Source: Bromus sterilis (lineage: Eukaryota; Streptophyta; Magnoliopsida; Poales; Poaceae). From it: 64,000 bases of DNA. The stretch spans positions 123,484,501 through 123,548,500 of the forward strand of contig OX465596.1 of the NCBI GenBank assembly GCA_950022295.1, in the 5' to 3' direction. The notes below the pieces were generated by a model that worked only from the letters and a program-made list of their open reading frames with translations, did no database searches and was not told the origin of the DNA. A program made the position numbers and the translations under genes. Below, one piece after another: positions 36,001 through 48,641 of this stretch. Within the stretch, counting starts at the first letter, position 1, and every line of letters begins with the position of its first letter.

Positions 36001-36753
36001 CTCCTTGTTCATAGACAACAACAACTGAGATAATCTAAATACAACTTAATCAACGTGTGTGTGCCTTGACTGCTTCTTCTTCGTCGGGATGCGAAGAGGA
36101 GGACAAGGATAGGATAGGTGTTATGTTTGCGTATGTAGGTGGATAGCAAGACTTGTTGGAGGCGATTCCTCATCGAATGCTTGGCTTCTTATCTTACTCT
36201 CTAGATCGTTAGCCACTTCATAAATGCTAGTGCGGCAACAACCTACCCACTTACCCCTTCCTTACCGTAAACTACTAGTTGTCCTAGAATGACGAGTGAT
36301 GAGGTCCTTGCTGGGTCAGATGACCACTACAGTTGGATGCTGAGTACCTCTGTACTCATGATACTACCCCCAAACTCTTTTCAGGGTGTTGATCGACAGC
36401 AGGTATGGTGATCGATGTTTCACGTGGAGACTCGACGACGACTAGTTAGGCGGATCCCGGCGGACGGCTTGGACCCGTGTGGTTATTGGGATCGATGTTT
36501 TTCTTTTTGCCACTAGGCATTTGCTTGTAGTCTGTACTCAGACATGTATCTTCCGCTGTTGTATTATATTTGAGGCAGTTGTATTCCGATTGTATGAGAT
36601 GTTGTATCCTGTATCTGTAATGTTGTGATATTATGTTGGAAATCCGGGGCATATGGCTTTGTCATATGTCGCGGTGGGACCGATATGTGCTTCGTCCTCG
36701 GGTTCGGGCGGAAACGTACGAATCTGAAACAGTACCGCATATCGGGCCTTACA
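33099..36753 (+). repeat. LTR B3
   Basis: 3,655 bp. Private variants such as GGGACAAGGC near 34112, CTCCCTGGGG near 35786 and GTATTCCGAT near 36583 show that it is a distinct copy rather than an assembly duplicate. Confidence 0.94.
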
Positions 36754-37352
36754 ACTTGGTATCAGAGCCTTACCGACCGTAGGATCCCCTCTCAGGCCGA
36801 AGTCGAGTCTAGACAAAAACTATTTTGTAGTTACTAAGTTAGTTATCGGAGAGTAGGAATCTTTTTACTCCTTACCCTTGCTCTGGTCAGGACAAGTGTC
36901 GTAAGCGTTTTAATTCTCGACTTATCCCCTTTCAAACTTTAGGATCTCGAGAGTGTGGAGTATCGGAACCGTTACAATGCCTTGCTTGCAGCGTATTGTC
37001 TCGATTCCGAGCTCAGGTTGGGAAATCATGTAGTACCTTTAGTTCTTCCAACTCTGGTTTACATCTGGGTCATCCATTGCCATTCCTCCTTTTGCCGGTG
37101 TTTTTACGACTTGCGTCGAAAGCACTATCCCTTGATCGGGTTTTCACTGTCGTTCCTCCTCTTGACACCGACGTTTTCGTTATTCCGACGATGTCGTCTC
37201 TCTGCGGAAATTTATCTCGACAGAAGTTCGACGTCGACATGGAGCAGAGTCCCTTGTTGGTGGTGTTGAAGATCGCCGTCTCTTTTCTCTCCACCCCCTC
37301 CCCCCGGATCGTCCTGGATCTCGGGACGAGATCCCTTGTTGGTGGTGTTGCC
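36754..37352 (+). mobile_element. B internal region 3 with PBS
   Basis: 599 bp, PBS at 36757-36768, with GATCGCCGTC shared only with internal 4. Confidence 0.92.
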
Positions 37353-40300
37353 TGTAACAGCCCAGATTTCACAAAAATTAAAAAAATTGTTTTCGGTGTG
37401 AATTGCTTGATTGTCTGATTTGTTTGCGGTGTTTGCATCCCCGATTTAATAATCGGCGATTATTTTAACCCCTCTTATCTCGTATCGGACGGAGACCGAC
37501 CCTTGCCACCCTGACACTCGACCTTTGCGACACCGGGTTTCACCCGATCACCGTCGCGAAAATCGCACAAGACCAGCCGCAGCCAACGGAACGAAAAACT
37601 TATTAAACGGGATATTTTTATAGCGCGCCGGAAAGTGTTTTCGGAACGGTTCCAGCGCGAGGTGAAAGCCTCCGGCTCGACGCACTGATCGCGCAGTTCA
37701 AAGTTTTACCCGAATCGGAGGTACTGCGGACCCCCGGCTGTCAGAAACGGGAGCACCGCGCGCCCGAGAGAAAACCCGATGATGTTTTTGCAAACTGCCA
37801 GCCACCGGGGCTATATAAAGACCACCACACTCCCACCCGTTTGTAGGGTTTCCCTAAGCCAATTAGGCAGCCACCAGCCCCAGATCTGACCCTAAACATC
37901 CCCAATTTTCGCAGCAAAACCTAGTCCCCAGATCTGGATCCAGCCCAGATTCGTTTGCAGCCGTCCGATCGCGAGATCGGAGGGCCGAGATCGCCTGCAG
38001 CTCCTCTCTCTCTCCTCTGTCTTCTCTCTCCCGCAGCCATGGACGCGCCGTGGAGACCTGCCCCGCAGCCAGCCGCCTCCGGCTTCCGCGCCCGCGCCGG
38101 CGAGCCTCCGGCAGTAGCAGGCGCCGCGCCCTCTCCCTTCTCCTCCCTGCGTCTTCCTCCCTCCTCCTCTGCCTCACCTCCTCTTCTCCCTCCACAGGTC
38201 CGCGCCGCGCCGCGCCATGGGAGCAGCTCGGCCGAGCCCGAGCTCACTTCGACGCCGGCGACCCACCTCGGCCTCCTCCGCGCCCAGCCGCCCCTGCCTC
38301 CCAGTCGTCCTCCTCGCGCCCCTGCTCGCCGGGAGCCCGTGCGCCGCCGCCCCTGTCCAAGCTCGGGACGAGGCACGGGACGCCCGAGCCAGCGCTCGTC
38401 CCAGCCGCCGTGGTGGGCCCTGGCGCCCCGGCCCGCCAGCAGCCAGGCGGCCTGCAAGGCCCAGGCCAGCCCGCGTGCCCCAGGCCTCCCAGGCCACTGT
38501 TGGGCCGCAGCCCAGCTGGGTGAGGCTCTCTCTTTTTTTTATTTTTTTCTGTTATGTTTTTTTTTTCTTTTTCTTTTATCTGTTTTTTTTTCAGATTGTG
38601 TAGTAGTTTTTGCAGTGCCGTAACTTTTTAACCGTAGCTCGGATCGCGACGCGTAAAATATGAAACTTGCTTAGAATTGCATGTAGATTAATAATTTGAG
38701 CTTGTTTACCATGTTTGACTTTGTTTACCTGCTGTTTGACTGCTAATTACACTGCCTGCCACTGTAACTGTAACTGCTATAACTTTTTATCTGTTGCTCT
38801 GTTTGAAATGTTCTTTATATGTAACTTGACTAGAATTGCATGTAGATTGTGTTTTTGCTGCTCTTGCTTGCTAATAAAAATAATAAAGTATTGTTTAGGT
38901 AAAAACAGTACCAAATGCAATATTTATCGTGGGGTCCGCAATAGTTTGCATGTCTAGGATTTCACCCCACTTAAAGTGACTAGATCAGATAGTTTATTTA
39001 TGTTACACCTCTTGACTTGTTTGTGTGCTATGCCATGCTTGCTTGAGTTGCCATGTTAATAACCGTTGTTTGGTCACCTGTAGCTAAACAACTTGAACCA
39101 CCGTAAATGTGCGGTATCGTCGTATGTGACGAGTACTCCACTTAAACCGTTAGTAACCGCTCTCGACGGTAAGTGCGATGTCTCGTGTTACTTCTTGTTG
39201 ATGCTTGATCGTGTTTGCCTCGTAGTAATAGAGTGTTTGCTCGTTGATTGCTTTCCAGTGTTTACTTCTTGTGTGCTCCCGCGGGTACCTCTCGGAGACG
39301 ATGCGAGCGTGCGATCGACTACACCTTCGGAACCCGACTTATCAACAGGCAAGGACTTACATTACTTATGATCCATTCTATTTCAACCAGCGGTTTGCAT
39401 GCTAGTATAGGTTAGGTTCGATGTTTGATCCTACCACATGTTTACAACCTCTTTTAAACCGATACAGCCATGTCCCCTCCCAGCAAACCTTGTACTGCTA
39501 TGTTACTATTGCTCGTTGCTCAGCCCCTGCTTAGTATGCATGCTTAGGATGCTACGATGTTACCCTGTTACTCTTTGGGTTGGGATATCACATTATTATT
39601 ATATTATTGTTGATGATATGATTATTATAATGTTGACTGTATTCGACGAAGGATGGAAGGTCTAGGCTATCCCGCCCCGACGCTTTGTTCCATTCGAGTC
39701 ACCTAGGACCCGAGTTCCCGGTATTGGTTTTAAGACTGAGCGTGCCTAACCGCGTGTGGGATTTTATGGGGTCCCCTTTTCTTACCTATCTAGCTTCAAA
39801 CATTTCTAGAGGTGGCCCAAGCTGATTTACCATTTGAAAACATGCATATATATCTTGTCGGGTCGCTCCTAGCAGATATCTTTTAAAATAACCCGGGCCA
39901 GCGGAGACATAGTTCCTTTGTTGGTCCACACCTGGTGAGCTAGAGGCCTGCCCACATGTGAGGGGATCAGTTACCTCGACCTTGGCCAGACGGAAGAGTC
40001 CGATCCGAGAGCGTGGCCAGCTTTTGGATTGGGTGTCGACTCCCCGGGGGCCACCCGGATTTGTTCGTTGTTAGCTAGAGGGACCTGTCGTTTCGGATCT
40101 CTTGGAACTAAATCATAAAATGATTGCCTATGATGGGTAGCAACTGAGAGTGATGGACGTGCGTGCGGAGCCTTGTAATGGGCAGTTGGTACACCCCTGC
40201 AGGGTTAAATCTTTTCGAGAAGCCGTGTCCACGGTTATGGACGACTTGAGACCTACTCCTTGTTCATAGACAACAACAACTGAGATAATCTAAATACAAC

Positions 40301-41008
40301 TTAATCAACGTGTGTGTGCCTTGACTGCTTCTTCTTCGTCGGGATGCGAAGAGGAGGACAAGGATAGGATAGGTGTTATGTTTGCGTATGTAGATGGATA
40401 GCAAGACTTGTTGGAGGCGATTCCTCATCGAATGCTTGGCTTCTTATCTTACTCTCTAGATCGTTAGCCACTTCATAAATGCTAGTGCGGCAACAACCTA
40501 CCCACTTACCCCTTCCTTACCGTAAACTACTAGTTGTCCTAGAATGACGAGTGATGAGGTCCTTGCTGGGTCAGATGACCACTACAGTTGGATGCTGAGT
40601 ACCTCTGTACTCATGATACTACCCCCAAACTCTTTTCAGGGTGTTGATCGACAGCAGGTATGGTGATCGATGTTTCACGTGGAGACTCGACGACGACTAG
40701 TTAGGCGGATCCCGGCGGACGGCTTGGACCCGTGTGGTTATTGGGATCGATGTTTTTCTTTTTGCCACTAGGCATTTGCTTGTAGTCTGTACTCAGACAT
40801 GTATCTTCCGCTGTTGTATTATATTTGAGGCAGTTGTATGCCGATTGTATGAGATGTTGTATCCTGTATCTGTAATGTTGTGATATTATGTTGGAAATCC
40901 GGGGCATATGGCTTTGTCATATGTCGCGGTGGGACCGATATGTGCTTCGTCCTCGGGTTCGGGCGGAAACGTACGAATCTGAAACAGTACCGCATATCGG
41001 GCCTTACA
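37353..41008 (+). repeat. LTR B4
   Basis: 3,656 bp. Private variants include CTAGTCCCC near 37922 and CCCAGTCGTCC near 38302. TATA at 37811-37820. Confidence 0.94.
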
Positions 41009-41607
41009 ACTTGGTATCAGAGCCTTACCGACCGTAGGATCCCCTCTCAGGCCGAAGTCGAGTCTAGACAAAAACTATTTTGTAGTTACTAAGTTAGTTA
41101 TCGGAGAGTAGGAATCTTTTTACTCCTTACCCTTGCTCTGGTCAGGACAAGTGTCGTAAGCGTTTTAATTCTCGACTTATCCCCTTTCAAACTTTAGGAT
41201 CTCGAGAGTGTGGAGTATCGGAACCGTTACAATGCCTTGCTTGCAGCGTATTGTCTCGATTCCGAGCTCAGGTTGGGAAATCATGTAGTACCTTTAGTTC
41301 TTCCAACTCTGGTTTACATCTGGGTCATCCATTGCCATTCCTCCTTTTGCCGGTGTTTTTACGACTTGCGTCGAAAGCACTATCCCTTGATCGGGTTTTC
41401 ACTGTCGTTCCTCCTCTTGACACCGACGTTTTCGTTATTCCGACGATGTCGTCTCTCTGCGGAAATTTATCTCGACAGAAGTTCGACGTCAACATGGAGC
41501 AGAGTCCCTTGTTGGTGGTGTTGAAGATCGCCGTCTCTTTTCTCTCCACCCCCTCCCCCCGGATCGTCCTGGATCTCGGGACGAGATCCCTTGTTGGTGG
41601 TGTTGCC
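41009..41607 (+). mobile_element. B internal region 4 with PBS
   Basis: 599 bp, PBS at 41012-41023. Private variant GACGTCAACATGG near 41486. Confidence 0.92.
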
Positions 41608-44600
41608 TGTAACAGCCCAGATTTCACAAAAATTAAAAAAATTGTTTTCGGTGTGAATTGCTTGATTGTCTGATTTGTTTGCGGTGTTTGCATCCCCGAT
41701 TTAATAATCGGCGATTATTTTAACCCCTCTTATCTCGTATCGGACGGAGACCGACCCTTGCCACCCTGACACTCGACCTTTGCGACACCGGGTTTCACCC
41801 GATCACCGTCGCGAAAATCGCACAAGACCAGCCGCAGCCAACGGAACGAAAAACTTATTAAACGGGATATTTTTATAGCGCGCCGGAAAGTGTTTTCGGA
41901 ACGGTTCCAGCGTGAGGTGAAAGCCTCCGGCTCGACGCACTGATCGCGCAGTTCAAAGTTTTACCCGAATCGGAGGTACTGCGGACCCCCGGCAGTCAGA
42001 AACGGGAGCACCGCGCGCCCGAGAGAAAACCCGATGATGTTTTTGCAAACTGCCAGCCACCGGGGCTATATAAAGACCACCACACTCCCACCCGTTTTTA
42101 GGGTTTCCCTAAGCCAATTAGGCAGCCACCAGCCCCAGATCTGACCCAAAACATCCCCAATTTTCGCAGCAAACCCTAGCCCCCAGATCTGGATCCAGCC
42201 CAGATTCGTTTGCAGCCGTCCGATCGCGAGATCGGAGGGCCGAGATCGCCTGCAGCTCCTCTCTCTCTCCTCTGTCTTCTCTCTCCCGCAGCCATGGACG
42301 CGCCGTGGAGACCTGCCCCGCAGCCAGCCGCCTCCGGCCTCCGCGCCCGCGCCGGCGAGCCTCCGGCAGTAGCAGGCGCCGCGCCCTCTCCCTTCTCCTC
42401 CCTGCGTCTTCCTCCCTCCTCCTCTGCCTCACCTCCTCTTCTCCCTCCACAGGTCCGCGCCGCGCCGCGCCATGGGAGCAGCTCGGCCAAGCCCGAGCTC
42501 ACTTCGACGCCGGCGACCCACCTCGGCCTCCTCCGCGCCCAGCCGCCCCTGCCTCCCAGCCGTCCTCCTCGCGCCCCTGCTCGCCGGGAGCCCGTGCGCC
42601 GCCGCCCCTGTCCAAGCTCGGGACGAGGCACGGGACGCCCGAGCCAGCGCTCGTCCCAGCCGCCGTGGTGGGCCCTGGCGCCCCGGCCCGCCAGCAGCCA
42701 GGCGGCCTGCAAGGCCCAGGCCAGCCCGCGCGCCCCAGGCCTCCCAGGCCACTGTTGGGCCGCAGCCCAGCTGGGTGAGGCTCTCTCTTTTTTTTATTTT
42801 TTTCTGTTATGTTTTTTTTTCTTTTTCTTTTATCTGTTTTTTTTCAGATTGTGTAGTAGTTTTTGCAGTGCCGTAACTTTTTAACCGTAGCTCGGATCGC
42901 GACGCGTAAAATATGAAACTTGCTTAGAATTGCATGTAGATTAATAATTTGTGCTTGTTTACCATGTTTGACTTTGTTTACCTGCTGTTTGACTGCTAAT
43001 TACACTGCCTGCCACTGTAACTGTAACTGCTATAACTTTTTATCTGTTGCTCTGTTTGAAATGTTCTTTATATGTAACTTGACTAGAATTGCATGTAGAT
43101 TGTGTTTTTGCTGCTCTTGCTTGCTAATAAAAATAATAAAATATTTTTTAGGTAAAAGCAGTACCAAATGCAATATTTATCGTGGGGTCCGCAATAGTTT
43201 GCATGTCTAGGATTTCACCCCACTTAAAGTGACTAGATCAGATAGTTTATTTATGCTACACCTCTTGACTTGTTTGTGTGCTATGCCATGCTTGCTTGAG
43301 TTGCCATGTTAATAACCGTTGTTTGGTCACCTGTAGCTAAACAACTTGAACCACCATAAATGTGCGGTATCGTCGTATGTGACGAGTACTCCACTTAAAC
43401 CGTTAGTAACCGCTCTCGACGGTAGGTGCGATGTCTCGTGTTACTTCTTGTTGATGCTTGCTCGTGTTTGCCTAGTAGTAATAGAGTGTTTTCTCGTTGA
43501 TTGCTTTCCAGTGTTTACTTCTTGTGTGCTCCCGCGGGTACCTCTCGGAGACGATGCGAGCGTGCGATCGACTACACCTTCGGAACCCGACTTATCAACA
43601 GGCAAGGACTTACATTACTTATGATCCATTCTATTTCCACCAGCGGTTTGCATGCTAGTATAGGTTAGGTTCGATGTTTGATCCTACCACATGTTTACAG
43701 CCTCTTTTAAACCGATACAGCCATGTCCCCTCCCAGCAAACCTTGTACTGCTATGTTACTATTTCTCGTTGCTCAGCCCCTGCTTAGTATGCATGCTTAG
43801 GATGCTACGATGTTACCCTGTTACTCTTTGGGTTGGGATATCACATTATTATTATATTATTGTTGATGATATGATTATTATAATGTGGACTATATTCGAC
43901 GAAGGATGGAAGGTCTAGGCTATCCCGCCCCGACGCTTTGTTCCATTCGAGTCACCAAGGACCCGAGTTCCGGGTATTGGTTTTATGATTGAGCGTGCCT
44001 AACCGCGTGTGGGATTTTATGGGGTCCCCTTTTCTTACCTATCTAGCTTCAAACATTTCTAGAGGTGGCCCAAGCTGATTTACCATTTGAAAACATGCAT
44101 ATATATCTTGTCGGGTCGCTCCTAGCAGATATCTTTTAAAATAACCTGGGGCAGCGGAGACATAGTTCCTTTGTTGGTCCACACCTGGTGGGCTAGAGGC
44201 CTGCCCACATGTGAGGGGATCAGTTACCTCGACCTTGGCCAGACGGAAGAGTCCGATCTGAGAGCGTGGCCAGCTTTTGGATTGGGTGTCGACTCCCCGG
44301 GGGCCACCCGGATTTGTTCGTTGTTAGCTAGAGGGACCTGTCGTTTCGGATCTCTTGGAACTAAATCATAAAATGATTGCCTATGATGGGTAGCAACTGA
44401 GAGTGATGGACGTGCGTGCGGAGCCTTGTAATGGGCAGTTGGTACACCCCTGCAGGGTTAAATCTTTTCGAGAAGCCGTGTCCACGGTTATGGACGACTT
44501 GAGACCTACTCCTTGTTCATAGACAACAACAACTGAGATAATCTAAATACAACTTGATCAACGTGTGTGTGCCTTGACTGCTTCTTCTTCGTCGGGATGC

Positions 44601-45261
44601 GAAGAGGAGGACAAGGATAGGATAGGTGTTATGTTTGCGTATGTAGGTGGATAGCAAGACTTGTTGGAGGCGATTCCTCATCGAATGCTTGGCTTCTTAT
44701 CTTACTCTCTAGATCGTTAGCCACTTCATAAATGCTAGTGCGGCAACAACCTCACCACTTACCCCTTCCTTACCGTAAACTACTAGTTGTCCTAGAATGA
44801 CGAGTGATGAGGTCCTTGCTGGGTCAGATGACCACTACAGTTGGATGCTGAGTACCTCTGTACTCATGATACTACCCCCAAACTCTTTTCAGGGTGTTGA
44901 TCGACAGCAGGTATGGTGATCGATGTTTCACGTGGAAACTCGACGACGACTAGTTAGGCGGATCCCGGCGGACGGCCTGGACCCGTGTGATTATTGGGAT
45001 CGATGTTTTTCTCTTTGCCACTAGGCATTTGCTTGTAGTCTGTACTCAGACATGTACCTTCTGCTGTTGTATTATATTTGAGGCAGTTGTATGCCGATTG
45101 TATGAGATGTTGTATCCTGTATCTGTAATGTTGTGATATCATGTTGGAAATCCGGGGCATATGGCTTTGTCATATGTCGCGGTGGGACCGATATGTGCTT
45201 CGTCCTCGGGTTCGGGCGGAAACGTCCGAATCTGAAATAGTACCGCATATCGGGCCTTACA
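41608..45261 (+). repeat. LTR B5 (3' terminal LTR)
   Basis: 3,654 bp. Its first roughly 385 bp match B2-B4 (B1 carries private variants there). From 41994 onward it shares at least 15 single-base variants with B1 against B2-B4. It ends TTACA followed by TSD CTAGG. Confidence 0.94.
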
Positions 45262-47090
45262 CTAGGGAACCTACAACGGCGAGAATCTTCCGAGTCGCTT
45301 CGAGTTTGATTTACGAGTGGAGTGGACTCGTATTTCACTCTCGTCGGCTCAGTAGCGTAGCATCACCGAGTTGATACGAGGTTTACCTCTTTAGTTCATT
45401 CCGCTGATGTCTCTTTCAAACCTCTTTAAGTGTGCCATCGAGGGTGATACCTCCTGGTTTCACTTAATGGTAGGAACTTGAACAACCTGGTGTCCTCAAA
45501 GGTAAGAAGTCGGGCGATCCAACGGTGCCCGCGAGTGGTATTGCGACGGGACGACAGGGAGGGTACGACCAATGTACCGGTGTGCTTGGCCCCTGATCGT
45601 TGGACGCGAGAGTTACCAACCCACGAAAGTCGAGCTCCTCCAGGAGCACACGCGACACAAGGTAAGGAGACAGTTCACCTTGGTGGTAACCGCAGTGACT
45701 TGGTGGGACGACGGGGCAGGCACCGATGTACTGGTGGTCCTGGATGCTGTCATTGTCTGTGGGTCAATTAAGTCGAGGCAACGATAACGGTTGTCACGCA
45801 GGTTAAATAAAATGCTAAATGGTTCGGCGCATGTCTTGAGTTGGCTATATGCCACGTACGCACTACCTACCCATGGGAATTACGAGTTATGGGCTCCTCT
45901 GCTTCGTAGTGTCGTCCGAGGACTCTTCAGACGTCAGCAGTACCGCGGCCTGCGCCGGGAAGTGGTGTTGTCTTATTTTCTCGCGTGGTGGTGTCTTATT
46001 TGGATTTGCTTCAACTTCACCGGCCAGCCACGCACCGTGCAGGAGTACGTTCGGGTTGGGTTCCAAGGCCCGGCGTACTGAGGATTTAGACCGACGGATG
46101 GCCTCTCTGTTGATTTTGAAAGATGGGCTATGAAGTGTCGGATAGCCTCGGTGGAGCGTTCCCTAACAAGGTTCCTGCCACCCTGGAGATCCGTGTGTGT
46201 AGTGTAACACAAGTGCACCCCTGCAGGGAAGATTAATCTATTCGAATAGCCGTGTCCACGGTAACAGGACACTTTATGCTGACGCTGGATCTTACCACTA
46301 CAAACTATTACTATTAAACTGTAAGGTTTCGGGTTTTCTTCCTCGCGGGGATGTCGAGGAGGTGAACTTGGAGGCATTGTTAAGTATGATTACAACTTAT
46401 TATTATACAATGCTGCAGCAACTTCTGCTGCATTGTTAGTTTCAGTACTGTTATATTAACTGTTGGTTGGTTCTTACCTCATGCTGCAAGACTCGTTGGA
46501 AGATGCTAGTCTTCGTTAGGACTAGCTTCTTACCCTTACTCTGGATTTCTGTCTTTCAGTCCACTATATACAGCCTCTTCTTTTCGTTGATACAATGCAT
46601 AATGCTTAGTAGCGGCCGTAAGACTCGCGGGTATACTAGATACTCACCCTGCTTTATTTCCTTTACTGTTTTGCCTGATCGGCCGCTGCAGTCGACGTTG
46701 TAGTCTAGGAGTAGGAGATCCCCGATGTCGACCACCGCAACGTGAAGATCCCCGATGCCTTCTACGACGTCGAGTTCCCCTTTGGCCAGGAGTAGTTTGG
46801 AGGTTCCCAGGTAGGAGGCCTCACCTTTTCGATCGTTGTTGATATTTGTAATAGCCTTCTTGAGGCAACCTTGTATCCTTGTGTCTGTACTCAGATACTA
46901 TTTTGTTTCCGCTGACTTTTTGATCTCGAGCTGTTGTGTTCGAGCCCTCGTGGCCCCTGGCTTGTATTAAACAGCTTGTATTATTTTATTTGTAGAGTTG
47001 TGTCGTGATATCTCATCGTGAGTCCCTGATCTCGATCGTGTACCTTGCGTGTATGATTACTGTACACGGTCTGATTTTGGGGGCGTCACA

Positions 47091-48641
47091 AGTTGGTATC
47101 AGAGCCGACTGCCTATAGGAAGCCCCTAACCACTCCTCGGTCAAAGTCGAGTCTATACTTTGCAAAACTATTTTGCTAACTGAATGTTTGGCTCACGGGC
47201 CCACATCGATGTCACTACGTGTGATATCAATGGTATTAGGATCTTTTTCTCCGTACCTATGCTCTGGGACTCTGATCTTTTATCCTTGCTGGTAAGTTTT
47301 ATTAACCCTGACTTTAGGTTCTCGTACCTCCTTCCTTCCGAAGAGCACTGCCTTCCCGATGATCGCCTGATTCACCTGAAGATCCCGATGATTACTCACT
47401 GATAAATTCCCGAGAACCTGCGTGTTCATCTCCTTTGCAATCCCCTGCCACCGATAAGTCTGTTTGGATGATTGCATCCACCTTCCGATCTGGAAAACAC
47501 GATCCCCTTGTTCTTACGCCTCGAATTATTCCGATGCTTCTATCACTCGATGCCTTTGTATTCTTTCTCCTCCCGATTGAGTGCCGACACTCACATCGGA
47601 TCCGTTGCGAACCATCCGACCTTTTCGTGGATTATTATCCGACTAATCTTACATGGCTTCTTCCATGTGTCAATTGGATTCATCATGTGAAATACCATCC
47701 TTTCCCCTCGATGCTTTGTGTTATCATCGACAATCCCCCTTGACTCTCTTCCAATACAACTTGGTCGTGTACATCGTGCTCTGCTCTACCTTGGGAAAGA
47801 TATACACCTTATACTTGTGTATCATCACATTTTCCTTTCCATTGGTCTGTTTAACCTTTCTTGTAATGTATCTTATCTAAGCAGTGAAATTCCCTGCTTA
47901 TGTAAACACTTCGGTGTACTACTTTGTCCGTACAACCTGTTACGATTGTTGATGACCTTTCGGTGACCACCGATGGACGAGAACTTTGCCTATTGGTCCG
48001 CCTCGTCTTAACGAGTAGGAAAATGGTTCTCTTCGTCCCTTGCTCTTGGCACTGATGTTGTTGCCGACATAGTTTACAAGTTGATCTCCGTCATACCTTT
48101 CAACTTGATCGCATTGAATGTCACCACCCTGGTTCAATGGGGCCCATAACCCATAGTTCCGCAGGACCGAAACCTGACTCTTGTCCTCTACCTTGTGATA
48201 TTCCAACCGATATCAGACTGAGTGCTTATGCCTGATGCTGCGAACCCCTTTTCATCATCCATCATCGATGTCGAATGGTTGTCTATCCGATTGAAACTTC
48301 ATATGCCTTCTTTAATTCTCTCGATGTACTTCCCTGATGTTAAACACGGAAGGATTTGTACCCCGTACCCTTGAGTAACCCCATTTGATTGATCTTGTAT
48401 CAATCCGCCCCCCTTAAGCTTTATCTCTTAACATGTTCGTAAGTGCGATGAAGCCCCGAGGAAAGGATGAAAATCCATCGAGATGCACCGATGCAAAGAG
48501 ATGAAGACCTCAACATGAAGGATTAAATTCTTCGAGTAGGAAAACAAGAACCTGAAGATTTGTTAGAAGGCGAAACTGAAACTCTACCCCTTACACTACT
48601 TTTAATTCTCGGGACGAGAAATCTTTGTAGTGGTGGAGATT
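47091..48641 (+). mobile_element. Element A internal region, non-coding
   Basis: 1,551 bp starting with the PBS (TGGTATCAGAGCC at 47094-47106) and ending with a G/A-rich tract (about 48627-48641) before LTR A2. Only short, unsupported ORFs. The first about 100 bp resemble the B internal region (AAGTCGAGTCTA followed by CAAAACTATTTTG-type sequence). Confidence 0.88.

Larger units (their letters stand above)
24562..45261 (+). mobile_element. Element B: five-LTR, four-internal tandem retrotransposon array, TSD CTAGG
   Basis: LTRs begin TGTAACAGCCCAGATTTCAC at 24562, 28844, 33099, 37353 and 41608 and end CGGGCCTTACA. Each of the first four is followed by an initiator Met-tRNA PBS and an internal region of exactly 599 bp. 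The whole is bounded by TSD CTAGG (24557-24561, 45262-45266) and splits LTR A1 at a site seen intact at about 51776 in A2. Units 1-4 are 4282, 4255, 4254 and 4255 bp. No protein-coding capacity for gag or pol. The PBS-proximal internal sequence resembles that of element A, so the two families are related. Confidence 0.95.
21575..47090 (+). repeat. LTR A1 (5' LTR, split by element B)
   Basis: 21575-24561 and 45267-47090 together make about 4.81 kb. It matches LTR A2 (4,962 bp) except for small changes and one replacement: about 14 bp at 22721-22734 stand where A2 has about 170 bp. A GC-rich block lies at about 22390-23190, with a TG-rich run at 22978-23030. Confidence 0.9.

Noticed and set aside
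24562..45261. Satellite DNA or rDNA intergenic-spacer array with a 4.25-kb period
   Set aside because: Each unit has retrotransposon LTR ends and a Met-tRNA primer-binding site, and the block is flanked by a 5-bp TSD.
24562..45261. Assembly duplication of one B unit
   Set aside because: Each unit has private substitutions and B1/B5 differ from B2-B4 at many sites; still worth a read-depth check.
47091..48641. Possible coding region in the internal domain of element A
   Set aside because: Only ORFs under about 100 codons in conflicting frames, with no retroelement or host domain.
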